The position numbers were made by a program, and so were the translations under genes. A stretch of DNA of 64,000 nt from Thiotrichaceae bacterium (GTDB lineage Bacteria; Pseudomonadota; Gammaproteobacteria; Thiotrichales; Thiotrichaceae), in assembly GCA_026989335.1 (NCBI GenBank), contig JALSJN010000018.1, positions 23,197-87,196 of the forward strand, given 5' to 3'. This document shows positions 42,832-53,566 of this stretch, piece by piece (the first letter of the stretch is position 1; each line of letters begins with the position of its first letter). The notes beneath the pieces are model-generated. The model was not told the DNA's origin. It made no database searches and saw only the letters and a list, made by a program, of their open reading frames with translations.

Positions 42832-44082
42832 TTAAAATCGTCGTTTGGAGGCTGAAAAAGCATGAATAAATAGCATTGAATAACTAAACCAAGTGGCTTT
42901 TTGGAGATGGGTGTGTAAGGCAATCTGACTGACTAACATGACCAGCAGCAGCGATAATAGAAAAACCTTTTCATCAAAAGGCGCGCGCAGAATAAAATAA
43001 AGGATGCTAATAATCATCATGACATAAAGCGTCAAACCAATAATACCATTTTCAGTTAATAAATGGATGAAGGTATTATGTGCCCAGCCATAGTTGACAT
43101 GTCGCTTACTGAGTAGGGAATATAGGCCACCTACACCTGTGCCAATAATAGGTGAGCTTTTCCATTCTTCAATTGAAGTTTTCCAGATCACGGTTCGATA
43201 ATTCAAGTCACCAGATTTAATTGATGAACCTGCACTTAAAACACGATCTACCGATGCTTTAGGTGCAAAGGTTAAGACAACACCAATAGATACAAAAAAG
43301 AGTATGAACATAGCAAGTTTGACTTTTAATGCGGCTTTTCGTTGGGTGAATAACCAATAAAAGATACCCAGCAGTCCGATTATAAACCCTGTTCGTGTCC
43401 CAGTTAAGAAAATGGCGTACATAATAGCTGGGATAGCAACAATATTAAAAACCACCATAAATTTATGGTGGAAAGCTTTTGCAAGGTATGCAGCCATCGG
43501 AATCGCTAAAGCAAGAATATAGGACATCAAGTCGGTGTCGATATTAGCGATTGTATAACGACCGTAAAATTCGGTGATGTTATGAATGTAGTTATTAAAA
43601 ATAAACCCGAAAGCAACAATAGCGCCAACGACATAACTTTGATAAGCAAGCAGCAAATTTTTTCTATTGTCGATAACAAAGGTAAATACAAAGGGGAGTA
43701 GCATGAGCTGGAAGACCGTTTTGGCGAGTTCGTTACCTAAAACATCATCAGGTGTCCATGCCAGAGAAACAATCACCCACGTCCATAATAAGACGACAAA
43801 TAAATGATAGTAAGAATAGTTGGTATGAGTACCCCGAGTAACAAGCAATAAGGCGCTTAAGCCAAAGGAAAGAATACCCATAATTCGTGGTAAACCATCA
43901 TGGATACCGTCAGCCCATGGGATTAAGAAGATAAAGCCGAGCAGGGAAAATAACGCGAGTTTATGCGTTACTCCTTGGTTTTCAGTGGCGGTACCTTGAT
44001 CATCATTTTGATGATTAAGCATGTAATTATTATTGTTCATTAATGCGTTGGTCTGTCCAAAGAAAATAGGTATTGGTCTCAA
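42832..44082 (-). CDS. O-antigen ligase / Wzy-like family membrane protein
   Basis: Polytopic; FLTGTRTGFIIGLLGIF...SSPIIGTGVGGLYSLLSKRHVNYGWAHNTFIHLLTENGIIGLTLYVMM. Confidence 0.87.
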   Translation of the reverse strand: MRPIPIFFGQTNALMNNNNYMLNHQNDDQGTATENQGVTHKLALFSLLGFIFLIPWADGIHDGLPRIMGILSFGLSALLLVTRGTHTNYSYYHLFVVLLWTWVIVSLAWTPDDVLGNELAKTVFQLMLLPFVFTFVIDNRKNLLLAYQSYVVGAIVAFGFIFNNYIHNITEFYGRYTIANIDTDLMSYILALAIPMAAYLAKAFHHKFMVVFNIVAIPAIMYAIFLTGTRTGFIIGLLGIFYWLFTQRKAALKVKLAMFILFFVSIGVVLTFAPKASVDRVLSAGSSIKSGDLNYRTVIWKTSIEEWKSSPIIGTGVGGLYSLLSKRHVNYGWAHNTFIHLLTENGIIGLTLYVMMIISILYFILRAPFDEKVFLLSLLLVMLVSQIALHTHLQKATWFSYSMLFIHAFSASKRRF

Positions 44083-44151
44083 CCATTAAGGATAAAGGAA
44101 TAATTGAACCGAGTAAATTTTAGTCGGATAAAGAGTGATACTTGTCGGATA

Positions 44152-44412
44152 TTAATCGAGAATAAAGTCATCATCAAACACTTCTTTTAAGCTACGTTCT
44201 AATGCTTTGCGTTCTAGATAGTCTTCAACGTTTCTACGCACAACGTGAGCTTTTATTTTTTTCTGAGCTTTGTTGTCCGCTTGATTGCCGTCCTCGTTAA
44301 GTTCCTCCGCAGAAGAAATGGCAGAGTCTAATGCTAAATCTAGGTCAGTTGCGTGAGGTATGATGTCATCATCAAGAATTTCTGTGTTTAAAGCGTGGTC
44401 GCTATAATTCAT
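44152..44412 (-). CDS. small hypothetical protein, PA3496-like family
   Basis: 86 aa acidic protein ending HVVRRNVEDYLERKALERSLKEVFDDDF. Confidence 0.5.
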   Translation of the reverse strand: MNYSDHALNTEILDDDIIPHATDLDLALDSAISSAEELNEDGNQADNKAQKKIKAHVVRRNVEDYLERKALERSLKEVFDDDFILD

Positions 44413-44557
44413 TGTTGTGCCTTTATTGTTATTATTATAGTATTATTAATTGCCAAGCCTTAGCCTAATAGTGACTAATTAATGGCGCTACTGTTATTTG
44501 GTATGAGTGGTATTATAAGAACGAAAGCTGAATGCCCGATGAGTAAGTAGATTTTAT

Positions 44558-45268
44558 TTATAAAGTTTTTAAAATTTCTTCATCGGACTGCGTAAGTGGC
44601 TGTTGTTTATCATTTTTTAATGTGCCATTAATTTCTTTGGCGATATTTTTTGATACTTGAAGTAGTGTTTCAATCGCTTCTTTTCTCTCTATTCTCTTTG
44701 GTAGCGACATAAAGAGGGATAAGCCAGCGAGCTTTTTGTTGATTAAGTCAGTTTTGTTTAATGTCCAAGGCGCTGTTCCATTAGCAACACGGAATAAGCT
44801 GGTTTTTGATGCGTTTTTGTCGATAAAATAATGATAAATATCTTTATCACCTAGAGTTAGATTGTTTTCTTGTAAGGTTTTAGCGATAAGGTTTCCATCC
44901 AGGCCATTTTGATTGTTTGACGAAATAAATAAAATGATTTGCTGTGGCTCTTTCTCTTTTTCTTTATGCTTTGGAGTGGTTGATTGATTTTCTACCTTGT
45001 TACTCATACTAATTTTATTTAAAGGCTCAGGCTCAGGCTTAGGTGTGGAGCCATCTTGTGCCGCTATATCTTCAACGACTGAGCTCAACTTACTGCCGTC
45101 ACTATTTTTTAAGTTAGGAATATTAATTTTTTGGATTTTTGGCTGCTTACTTAGAGCAAGGCGGCTCATGAGGTAGAGACCAACAATAATGATGATTCCT
45201 ACGAGTGTGATGAGTAGGCTGGTAGTATTCATTTTTCTTCCCTTTTCTTTTTGTAACGAATCATCCAT
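44558..45268 (-). CDS. zipA: cell division protein ZipA
   Basis: N-terminal TM (SLLITLVGIIIIVGLYLMSR), variable linker, ZipA-like C-terminal domain; directly downstream of smc as in Pseudomonas-type loci. Confidence 0.78.
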   Translation of the reverse strand: MDDSLQKEKGRKMNTTSLLITLVGIIIIVGLYLMSRLALSKQPKIQKINIPNLKNSDGSKLSSVVEDIAAQDGSTPKPEPEPLNKISMSNKVENQSTTPKHKEKEKEPQQIILFISSNNQNGLDGNLIAKTLQENNLTLGDKDIYHYFIDKNASKTSLFRVANGTAPWTLNKTDLINKKLAGLSLFMSLPKRIERKEAIETLLQVSKNIAKEINGTLKNDKQQPLTQSDEEILKTL

Positions 45269-45291
45269 GACAATTTCAGGTATGAATAGAT

Positions 45292-48200
45292 TTAATCGTG
45301 CACCATTTGCGCTGCTTGGTTGATATCAACACTGACTAAACGAGATACCCCGGGTTCACGCATGGTAACACCCACTAAATTATCTGCCAATTCCATCGTG
45401 GTTTTACTGTGTGTGATAAAGATAAATTGTACACGATCTGACATTTTTCGTACTAATTCGCAAAAGCGCCCAACATTAGCTTCATCCAGTGGCGCATCAA
45501 CTTCATCAAGCATGCAAAATGGGGCGGGGTTAAGTTCAAAGATAGCAAACACCAAGGCAACAGCTGTCAATGCTTTCTCACCGCCAGACATAAGGTGAAT
45601 ACTGGATAAACGTTTGCCGGGTGGTTGCGCCATTATTGATATGCCTGTGGTGAGCAGGTCATCACCTGTTAGTTCAAGGTGGGCTTTACCGCCACCAAAT
45701 AATTGGGGAAACATTTCTTGGATGCGTGTGTTCACTTTTTCAAAGGTGTTTTTAAAGCGACTCCGTGAATCCCGATCAATTTTCGCGATGGCAGACTCTA
45801 AGGTTTCTAACGCCTCCATTAGATCAGCATCTTGCTGGTCTAAGTAAGTTTTACGCTCACTTTGTGTTTTAAACTCATCAATCGCAGCAAGGTTAATTGC
45901 GCAAAGTCGTGCAAGCTGTGCTTGAATATCATCTAAGGCAGTTTGCTGAGTTTTCAAGCTGATACCTGCCTGGATTTCTTGCTGTAAACTTTTTTTATCA
46001 AAATCTGTTTCTGCAAACTGCTCACGTAAGGTTTCTTCTCTTACACTGACTTCTTGCCATTCTAATTTTAGCGTTTCTAATAAGTTACGGTATTTTTCAA
46101 CCTCGGTTTCAGCTTGGTGTTTTTTTTGTTCTAGCTGACGAAGATGGTTATCAATGGATGCTAAGTTTTCACTAGCTTGCTTCAGTTCTTCTTCAAATCC
46201 CTTTCTTTTTTCTAAGCATTCTTTAAGCTGCTTGCCTAAATTTTGTTGGTTATTTCCTGATTGGGGTGGCTGGTTATTGTCGAGGAGTGCCTGTTTTCGC
46301 TCTTCAAGTCTAGCAAGGCGTTTTTCAAAGCGCTTAAGTTGTTGTTGAGCACTTTGTTGTGTGTTTTTTAATGTTTGTATTTTTATTTGTAGGTCTTGCA
46401 CTTTCACTTGTTGTAACTGTATTGTTTGACGGCTTTTTGCTACACACTCCAATAAGGGACTATCTTTTCCTTCAAGTGAACTTTTTTCATCTTCTAAGGA
46501 TTCGAGTAATTTTAATGCTGAATTACGTTGGTGTGTGGCTAACTGATGAGCCTCTTGTTCAGTGGTGTGACGACTTTTTAAATCAGAGATCTCAAGTAGG
46601 GTACGTTGCTGATTGCTTTCGGCTTGTTTAATAGTATTTTCTGTTGCATGTATAACCGCTTCTGCTTTTGATTCTTCGCGGTGTAAACTATTCAACGCTG
46701 ACTGGAGTTGGCTTTGTGACTCTTCCCGTCTTTTTTGTTCGTCACGTGTAAAATCAATCGTCTTTTCAAGCTCTGAGAGTTCGGTTTTTAGTCTTTCTAT
46801 TTCGGTCTGGGTGGTATCGATTTGTTTTTGTCGAGCGAGTACCCCGTTGCTTGATTCATTATTTGAAGCTGCAGGTGATTTTAACCAGTTTTTACTCAAA
46901 ACCACTCCGTCTTGAGTGACGATGAGTTCACCTTTCTTAAGTGATGTTTGTTTATTAAGTGCATCCTTGAGTGATTCAGCATAATAAATATGAGCTACCA
47001 GCGCTTGTAAGGCTTTCGGAGCAATAATTTTAGATGCTAATGAGCTTCTTTCAGGGCGAGAGTTACCTGCTGAACTGATGAAAAAGGCACTCGAAAAGGG
47101 TCTGCTTTCGCCAGATAAATCATCCATCAATGTTTCTAACTGTTGATAGGAATCTAGCGGTAATGATTCGAGTAAGTCGCCTAAAACAGTTTCTAAAGCA
47201 GTCTCCCAACCAGGCTCAACTTGAATAAATTCAGCAAGGTGGGGTGAATCACTAAGGCTGTTTCTTTGTCTCCAGTGTTGATAAGCTTTAGCTGGTTTTC
47301 CGGTTTGGTGTTGTCGTTCCGCTTTTTGTAAAACATCCAGAGAAGCTAGTTTTCCTGTCAGTGCTTGAAGTTGAGAGCGATGCGCTTGCACTTTTTGATG
47401 CAGCTCTTTTAGATTGCTCTGCTGTTTTTCTAGTGCTGACTTTCCTTGCTCAGCGTCTTGTTTAGCTTGTTGATGCTTTTGTTGTGTGGTTTTTAAAAGA
47501 TTACGTTGTTGTTTGAGTTGTTCTTTATGTGCATCATGGCTAAAAAAACCTTGCTCACGTTGTAATGTGCTTAAACGACTAATAATATGTGAAATTTGAC
47601 CTTCAATTTGCTCCATGCGAGCACGTTCAACCTGTGCTTGTTGAGCAGGCTCAGCTAAGCGTTGTTGAAAGCCGCTCCATTCTTTCTGCCAGAGATTCAA
47701 TACTTGCTCATTTTTGGCAAACAATGATTTCTCTTGTTCTAAGGACTTAAGCTCTATTGTTAAAGTAGGCTCAATATCAAAGAGGGTTTGTGTCGCAGCT
47801 TTAAGTTGTTGTTGATCTTCAAGGGCATCTGCTTGATTGGCTTTAATCTCAGTGTCAACTTGCTCTAGATCCGTTCGCAGGCGTTTTTCTAACTCTTTTT
47901 GATGCTGAATGGTTTGTTCTAAACGCGATATTTCTGAGCCAACCTGATAAAAGCTAGCTTGTGCTTTATTAAAGGTATTATTAGCCTCAGCATGTGCTTC
48001 GCGTTGTGATTCGATTTTATTTTCTAAAGAGCGTTGTTCTGATAGTTGTGCTTGGTGGATTGTTGCATTGTTATTAATAACGGCTTGGCGAGCAGTAATA
48101 TCTTGCTGTACTTGATTAAGCCGTAAAAGAATTAATTCAGCACGAAGTCGTCGCTCAGTTTTTTTGAACGTTTTATATTTTTCCGCCGCTTTTGATTGTC

Positions 48201-48828
48201 GTTTTAAGTGCGCGAGCTGCTTTTCCATTTCCTCTCGTAAATCACTGAGGCGTTCCAAGTTTTCTCGTGTGTGCCGTATGCGTGTTTCGGTTTCACGTCG
48301 GCGCTCTTTGTATTTTGAAATGCCAGCCGCTTCTTCAATGGTATTACGCAACTCTTCAGGCTTGGCCTCAATTAAGCGCGAAATCATGCCCTGTTCAATA
48401 ATCGCGTAACTGCGGGGGCCTAACCCCGTCCCTAGAAAAATATCGGTAATATCACGACGACGACAACGTGAACCATTTAAAAAATATTTGGATTGTCCAT
48501 CACGTGAAATTAAACGTTTAATCGCTATTTCAGAAAAACTAGCGTATTCACCACCTAAACCTCCATCGCTATTATCAAATAAAAGCTCAACCGAAGCCTG
48601 ACCAATGGGTTTGCGTGATGAAGAGCCATTAAAGATGACATCATCCATAGAGGCACCACGCAAGTGCTTAGCAGAGCTTTCGCCCATTACCCAGCGAACC
48701 GCATCAATCGTGTTTGATTTGCCACAACCGTTTGGCCCGACTATACCCGTTAAATTACTTCGTAAGTCAATGGTAGTTGGGTCTACAAAGGATTTAAAAC
48801 CGGCCGCTTTTATTTTACTTAATCGCAT
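45292..48828 (-). CDS. smc: chromosome segregation protein SMC
   Basis: IKAAGFKSFVDPTTIDLRSNLTGIVGPNGCGKSNTIDAVRWVMGE...HLMSGGEKALTAVALVFAIFELNPAPFCMLDEVDAPLDEANV; long coiled coils. Confidence 0.98.
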   Translation of the reverse strand: MRLSKIKAAGFKSFVDPTTIDLRSNLTGIVGPNGCGKSNTIDAVRWVMGESSAKHLRGASMDDVIFNGSSSRKPIGQASVELLFDNSDGGLGGEYASFSEIAIKRLISRDGQSKYFLNGSRCRRRDITDIFLGTGLGPRSYAIIEQGMISRLIEAKPEELRNTIEEAAGISKYKERRRETETRIRHTRENLERLSDLREEMEKQLAHLKRQSKAAEKYKTFKKTERRLRAELILLRLNQVQQDITARQAVINNNATIHQAQLSEQRSLENKIESQREAHAEANNTFNKAQASFYQVGSEISRLEQTIQHQKELEKRLRTDLEQVDTEIKANQADALEDQQQLKAATQTLFDIEPTLTIELKSLEQEKSLFAKNEQVLNLWQKEWSGFQQRLAEPAQQAQVERARMEQIEGQISHIISRLSTLQREQGFFSHDAHKEQLKQQRNLLKTTQQKHQQAKQDAEQGKSALEKQQSNLKELHQKVQAHRSQLQALTGKLASLDVLQKAERQHQTGKPAKAYQHWRQRNSLSDSPHLAEFIQVEPGWETALETVLGDLLESLPLDSYQQLETLMDDLSGESRPFSSAFFISSAGNSRPERSSLASKIIAPKALQALVAHIYYAESLKDALNKQTSLKKGELIVTQDGVVLSKNWLKSPAASNNESSNGVLARQKQIDTTQTEIERLKTELSELEKTIDFTRDEQKRREESQSQLQSALNSLHREESKAEAVIHATENTIKQAESNQQRTLLEISDLKSRHTTEQEAHQLATHQRNSALKLLESLEDEKSSLEGKDSPLLECVAKSRQTIQLQQVKVQDLQIKIQTLKNTQQSAQQQLKRFEKRLARLEERKQALLDNNQPPQSGNNQQNLGKQLKECLEKRKGFEEELKQASENLASIDNHLRQLEQKKHQAETEVEKYRNLLETLKLEWQEVSVREETLREQFAETDFDKKSLQQEIQAGISLKTQQTALDDIQAQLARLCAINLAAIDEFKTQSERKTYLDQQDADLMEALETLESAIAKIDRDSRSRFKNTFEKVNTRIQEMFPQLFGGGKAHLELTGDDLLTTGISIMAQPPGKRLSSIHLMSGGEKALTAVALVFAIFELNPAPFCMLDEVDAPLDEANVGRFCELVRKMSDRVQFIFITHSKTTMELADNLVGVTMREPGVSRLVSVDINQAAQMVHD

Positions 48829-49051
48829 TTAAGGGTATCAGCTTTAATCAATCTTCTCGTGGGTAGGGTTTGACATAGGCGCATAATGATAGGTAAACTG
48901 GTAACTTGTTTCAACTGGAATTCCAACAGAAATAGAAATAAAGCCATTCGTCTGATTGTATTAAGTATTGTAAAAGGATTTACATACACTTTCAGAGAGT
49001 TAGGGGATATTTTTAAGCGATATAATAATTAACTATTTTATTAAGGTATTA

Positions 49052-49594
49052 ATGATGAAAAAAACACTATCAGTGGTGATATTAGCAGCAGGGGTTGGCT
49101 TTGCTTTATCTGCAAGCGCGTCTCAATTTAGCTATGACTATGCAGAAGTAGCTTATGGTGTAAGAGGAGGGGGTACTAATGTTGGCGGTGATGGTAATAT
49201 GACGTTGAATGGCTCTTATGCCTTAAAGAACCCTAAATTAAATGCTGTTGCTTCTTTTACTGCAAACCGCGTTGCAAGAGAGTTGCAAGCTGGTATTGGC
49301 TACCATAAAAAAATCATGCCAGGAACAGACGGCTTGGCTTCTGCAAGACTCATAAAAAATAATGGCTATGATATTGGTTATGCACTAACAGCAGGCCTTA
49401 GGCATGATTTTTCAAATGACTTTGAAGGTGAAGTCTCTGTCATGTTTAAAGATTCTTTAAAAGCTAATGAAGCTGGCGTGTCAGAAACTAGCATCACAGC
49501 TGGTAGTCGTTATCACTTTAATAGAGAAATGTCTGCAGGACTCGGTGTTGATGATGAAGGTCGTTTTATTTTTAATATAAGAATGAATTATTAG
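49052..49594 (+). CDS. secreted outer-membrane-beta-barrel-like protein (Ax21/YfaZ-like)
   Basis: Signal peptide; alternating beta-strand pattern with terminal aromatic (FIFNIRMNY). Confidence 0.5.
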   Translation: MMKKTLSVVILAAGVGFALSASASQFSYDYAEVAYGVRGGGTNVGGDGNMTLNGSYALKNPKLNAVASFTANRVARELQAGIGYHKKIMPGTDGLASARLIKNNGYDIGYALTAGLRHDFSNDFEGEVSVMFKDSLKANEAGVSETSITAGSRYHFNREMSAGLGVDDEGRFIFNIRMNY

Positions 49595-49614
49595 ATCCAA
49601 CTTAGTCTTGCTCA

Positions 49615-49641
49615 AAGCCTCGCTATTGACGAGGCTTTTTT
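49615..49641 (+). terminator. Rho-independent terminator
   Basis: AAGCCTCGCTATTGACGAGGCTTTTTT. Confidence 0.88.
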
Positions 49642-49721
49642 GTACCTAAAATTTGTATTTAGCTAAAGAAATACAAGGAAGTCTGTGTTAAGTTTCCTTT
49701 TTTATTTTAGATATTACACTC

Positions 49722-51140
49722 ATGACCGTTAAAACACGTTTTGCCCCAAGCCCCACAGGTTATCTTCACATCGGTGGCGTTCGCACCGCTCTTTATTCTT
49801 GGCTACATGCTCGTCAATATAATGGCAAGTTTATTCTACGCATTGAAGATACTGACCGAGAGCGCTCAACTCAGGAGTCTGTCGAGGCAATCATTGAGGG
49901 AATGAACTGGATCGGCCTAGGCTATGATGAAGGCCCCATTTTTCAAACTGATCGTTTTGATCGGTATGCCGAAGTCATTAGCCAATTAATAGAGCAGGGC
50001 GATGCTTATCATTGCGTCTGTAGCCGTGAAGAATTGGATGCGATGCGTGAAGCACAACGAGCGAATAAAGAAAAACCTCGTTATAACGGTAAATGCCGAG
50101 ATGCGAAGCACAATGGGGCAGATGTTGAGTCAGTTATTCGTTTTCGTAATCCAGTTGAGGGCGACGTCGTTATTGATGATTTAATCAAAGGTCAAATCAT
50201 TATTAATAACCGTGAGTTAGATGATTTAATTATTGCTCGCTCAGATGGTACGCCAACCTATAATCTAACCGTGGTGGTTGATGATTTAGACATGGGTGTC
50301 ACACATGTGATTCGTGGTGATGATCATATTAATAATACACCGCGTCAGATTAATATGATGAAAGCCTTGGGTACCATAATGCGTGCTGACTTACCTAAAT
50401 TCGCACATGCACCGATGATATTAGGTGATGATGGTAAGCGTTTATCAAAGCGTCACGGTGCGGTCAGTGTTATGCAGTATCGTGATGAAGGTTTTTTCCC
50501 GCAAGCGCTGTTAAATTATTTATTACGTTTAGGTTGGTCACATGAAGACCAAGAGATTTTTAGCCGTGAAGAAATGATTGAATTATTTAAGCTTGAAAAC
50601 GTTAATGGTGCACCGTCAACCTTTAATACTAAAAAACTATTGTGGGTCAATGAGCAATATATTAAAACCTTGCCAGCAGCAGAGATTGCTGAACATTTAC
50701 AATGGCATTTAGATGATCAGCGTCTTGATGTGAGTAACGGCCCTGCGCTGAATGATGTGATCGAAGCCCACCGCGACCGCGCAAAAACATTAAGAGAGCT
50801 TGCGGCATCCATTCGATACTATTATGAAGATTTTTCTGAGTATGATGAGAAAGCGACTAAAAAGCATTTTAAAACAGCGACGCCTAATATTTTGCAAAAC
50901 TTAAGCGACAAATTTTCTAAGCTAAGCGACTGGAATGCGGAAAATATTCAAGCGGAAATATACGCAAGTTGCGATGAGCTAGAGTTAGGTATGGGGAAAG
51001 TCGGCCCTGCACTTCGGGTAGCTGTTACTGGTAGCGGTACGTCACCTTCATTAGACATTACATTGGCATTAGTGGGACAACAGCGGAGTTTGCAACGCTT
51101 AGAAAAATCCGTGGCGTTTGCGAAACAAAAATATGCTTAG
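49722..51140 (+). CDS. gltX: glutamyl-tRNA synthetase
   Basis: [23 protein letters not shown]...[19 protein letters not shown]. Confidence 0.97.
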   Translation: MTVKTRFAPSPTGYLHIGGVRTALYSWLHARQYNGKFILRIEDTDRERSTQESVEAIIEGMNWIGLGYDEGPIFQTDRFDRYAEVISQLIEQGDAYHCVCSREELDAMREAQRANKEKPRYNGKCRDAKHNGADVESVIRFRNPVEGDVVIDDLIKGQIIINNRELDDLIIARSDGTPTYNLTVVVDDLDMGVTHVIRGDDHINNTPRQINMMKALGTIMRADLPKFAHAPMILGDDGKRLSKRHGAVSVMQYRDEGFFPQALLNYLLRLGWSHEDQEIFSREEMIELFKLENVNGAPSTFNTKKLLWVNEQYIKTLPAAEIAEHLQWHLDDQRLDVSNGPALNDVIEAHRDRAKTLRELAASIRYYYEDFSEYDEKATKKHFKTATPNILQNLSDKFSKLSDWNAENIQAEIYASCDELELGMGKVGPALRVAVTGSGTSPSLDITLALVGQQRSLQRLEKSVAFAKQKYA

Positions 51141-51165
51141 TGGGGTAGAGGGTTAAATACTTGTA

Positions 51166-51354
51166 TTAGCTTTCTCGCTCTACCAGAACGTCAGGTAGAC
51201 CTGATGCTAATATTTCAACTTTCATCACAATAGGGCGACAACAAACCTCGCAGTCCTCAACATATTCTTGTGATGTTACAGAACAATCTACGGTAATTTC
51301 AATCATCTCCCAGCAGTTGGGGCATTGGATTTTTTTTGCTTCTAGTCCATTCAT
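51166..51354 (-). CDS. CPXCG motif-containing cysteine-rich protein
   Basis: IQCPNCWEMIEITVDCSVTSQEYVEDCEVCCRPIVMKV. Confidence 0.85.
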   Translation of the reverse strand: MNGLEAKKIQCPNCWEMIEITVDCSVTSQEYVEDCEVCCRPIVMKVEILASGLPDVLVERES

Positions 51355-51406
51355 ATTATTCGATTGGTTACTCTGTTATTTATTGGATTTCATACTAGTA
51401 TAGTAT

Positions 51407-51565
51407 GAGACCTTTGCACGAGTCGGTGGCGAAAGAAAAACCGGATGAAATTTCACTGATTGAGGCGGAAAATGAAGCTAATAACGCGTTATTAGTAAGT
51501 TTTTCAACGAAAAGCGGTGGAATTTCAGTCATTTTTACTCGTCATCCGATTCGTGCAAAGGTCTC
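51407..51565. mobile_element. 159-bp MITE-like near-palindromic element
   Basis: Left end GAGACCTTTGCACGAGTCGG and right end (reverse complement) GAGACCTTTGCACGAATCGG: 19/20 terminal inverted repeat; flanked by AGTAT direct repeats at 51402-51406 and 51566-51570; 18-bp perfect palindrome CTAATAACGCGTTATTAG at its centre. Confidence 0.85.
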
Positions 51566-51602
51566 AGTATGTATGAGGTAATTATTTTAAGGGAGAGTAT
51601 TC

Positions 51603-52067
51603 ATGCAAGAAGATTTAAAAGCCATAGAAGCGTATATCAACAAAGACAAGGTAACTGAATTTTATCAAAAAGGCTTTGCCAAGTATTCTGCGGCAGGGGT
51701 CGATCAATTTGCATGGCACTGGTCGTGGTGGGCAATGTTTGGGGGTATGTTTTATTTACTCTATCGCAAACTCTATATGGAGGCATTGATATTTTTTGTG
51801 TTATTTGCGGTTATTGGGATGATTCCCTTTGCTGGCTTAGTGGCTTGGATAGCATCGGGTGGGGTGTTACCGTATTTGGTTTATAAACGGTATAAAAAAG
51901 TCAAAGCGCAAGTTGAGATGAATTTTGCAGAAGAGGATGAACAGTTCAATGCCTTGCGTGAGGTTGGTGGTTTTAACCAGTGGGCAATATGGCTGGGGGT
52001 CGCTTTACATGTAATGATGTGGGCAGGTATGTTTTATATGCTAACGGTTGTGGGTATGCAAATTTAA
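51603..52067 (+). CDS. DUF2628 domain membrane protein
   Basis: FAWHWSWWAMFGGMFYLLYRKLYMEALIFFVLFAVIG. Confidence 0.7.
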   Translation: MQEDLKAIEAYINKDKVTEFYQKGFAKYSAAGVDQFAWHWSWWAMFGGMFYLLYRKLYMEALIFFVLFAVIGMIPFAGLVAWIASGGVLPYLVYKRYKKVKAQVEMNFAEEDEQFNALREVGGFNQWAIWLGVALHVMMWAGMFYMLTVVGMQI

Positions 52068-53548
52068 GCAGGCCATAGGGCTAATAGCGCTAACGTTGCT
52101 TTTTTATAATTAGGTGCTTCGGTTATTGCTGAAATCATTGCTACAGAGCCAACACCTGTTTTCTTTAACGCCTTAGCTCGATCAAAACTAATCCCGCCAA
52201 TGGCGACTAATGGGTAATTTTCACCAAGTAGTTTAACCCATTGAGCTACCGCATCAACACCTTGAGGTATCCATGGCATAACTTTACTGGTGGTTGCAAA
52301 AATTGGCCCGAGTGCAATGTAACTGGGTTTTATAGTTATCGTCCTAGCGACCTCGGCATAGCTATGGGTCGATAGGCCTAAACGGCAGCCTGCATTTGCT
52401 ATAGCGGTAAGATCAGCTGTGGCAATATCCTCTTGACCTAGATGGATGCCATAAGCACGGTGCTTTATGGCGAGCTGCCAGTAGTCATTAATGAACAAAC
52501 GAACATCATGTTCCCGACAATAACTAATGGCTTCTATAATGTCTGCTTCAACCTCCTGATCGTCTTTGTCTTTGATCCGTAATTGAATGGTTTTGATGCC
52601 AAGTGGAACTAATTTTTTCAACCACTCGATAGAGTCGATAACGGGGTAGATACCTAATGTTTGTGTATCGCAGGGCGTAAAATTTGGATAATTTTCTTGT
52701 GGGTTTAATCGTAGTTGGGGCAGGTGGGTTAAGCTGAAGTTGCTACCTGAACTGTTCTTAGTAAAGCGGAAATGATGACTTTTCTCATCAATATCACAAA
52801 CAACCGCATGTTTTATCCCTTGGCTGGCTAGTGCTTTAGCAAGCACGATAGCATCAATTAAGCTGTGACCTAAAGCTAAATAAGATGCAATCGCAGTGGC
52901 TAGTACACAGCCTGTACCACGCACATTGGTTTTATCAGGCCAGCGGTTGCCGACTAAATAAAAGGTGCTTGATGGGCTAATAAAGGTATCTATACAGGTT
53001 TCTTGTTGATCTGTGTTGTTGGTATGACCGCCTTTGATTAATACAGATTTTATTCCCAGCTCAAAAAGTGTATGAGTGACATCTTGAATCTCTTCAGGGC
53101 TTTGGCAGGGTAGATTACTCAAGCTGGCGATTTCATCTAAGTTCGGTGTTAGTAGCGTCACATAAGGCATTAAGGTAGAAAGCATTAAGCGTTGCCCTGC
53201 ATAGTTTAACAGCTTTCCCCCTGAACTTGCGGCGAGAACTGGGTCGAGGATGACAGGGGTTTTTTCTGCATGCTTTTTAAGGTAATTAGCCACTGCTTTT
53301 ACGACCTGTTCATTGCCTAGCATGCCAATCTTTATAGCAGAAAACGTGCGACCTTTTAGTGCGTCAAATTGTGCTTGTACTTGTGCGTAAGGGAGCACAC
53401 CATCACTTTGTACGCCTGCGTTATTTTGTGCGGTAACCGCTGTAACCACACTGTGCGCAGTGACTTCTAGGGTGTTAGTAACTTTCCAGTCTGTTTGTAG
53501 CCCTGCACCAGATGGGTCGGTACCACCGATTAATAATACTTTACTCAT
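52064..53548 (-). CDS. thiDE: bifunctional hydroxymethylpyrimidine (phospho)kinase / thiamine-phosphate synthase fusion (ThiD-ThiE)
   Basis: N-terminal ThiD (LIGGTDPSGAGLQTDWKV...VILDPVLAASSGGKLL...RGTGCVLATAIASYL); C-terminal ThiE (IKTIQLRIKDKDDQE...LFINDYWQLAIKHRAYGIHLGQEDIA...YIALGPIFATTSK). Confidence 0.92.
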   Translation of the reverse strand: MSKVLLIGGTDPSGAGLQTDWKVTNTLEVTAHSVVTAVTAQNNAGVQSDGVLPYAQVQAQFDALKGRTFSAIKIGMLGNEQVVKAVANYLKKHAEKTPVILDPVLAASSGGKLLNYAGQRLMLSTLMPYVTLLTPNLDEIASLSNLPCQSPEEIQDVTHTLFELGIKSVLIKGGHTNNTDQQETCIDTFISPSSTFYLVGNRWPDKTNVRGTGCVLATAIASYLALGHSLIDAIVLAKALASQGIKHAVVCDIDEKSHHFRFTKNSSGSNFSLTHLPQLRLNPQENYPNFTPCDTQTLGIYPVIDSIEWLKKLVPLGIKTIQLRIKDKDDQEVEADIIEAISYCREHDVRLFINDYWQLAIKHRAYGIHLGQEDIATADLTAIANAGCRLGLSTHSYAEVARTITIKPSYIALGPIFATTSKVMPWIPQGVDAVAQWVKLLGENYPLVAIGGISFDRAKALKKTGVGSVAMISAITEAPNYKKATLALLALWPA

Positions 53549-53566
53549 AATTAGTCTTGAGGTTTG

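Noticed and set aside
45320-48832. Multiple plus-strand ORFs across smc
   Set aside because: Shadow ORFs opposite a full-length, highly recognisable SMC gene.
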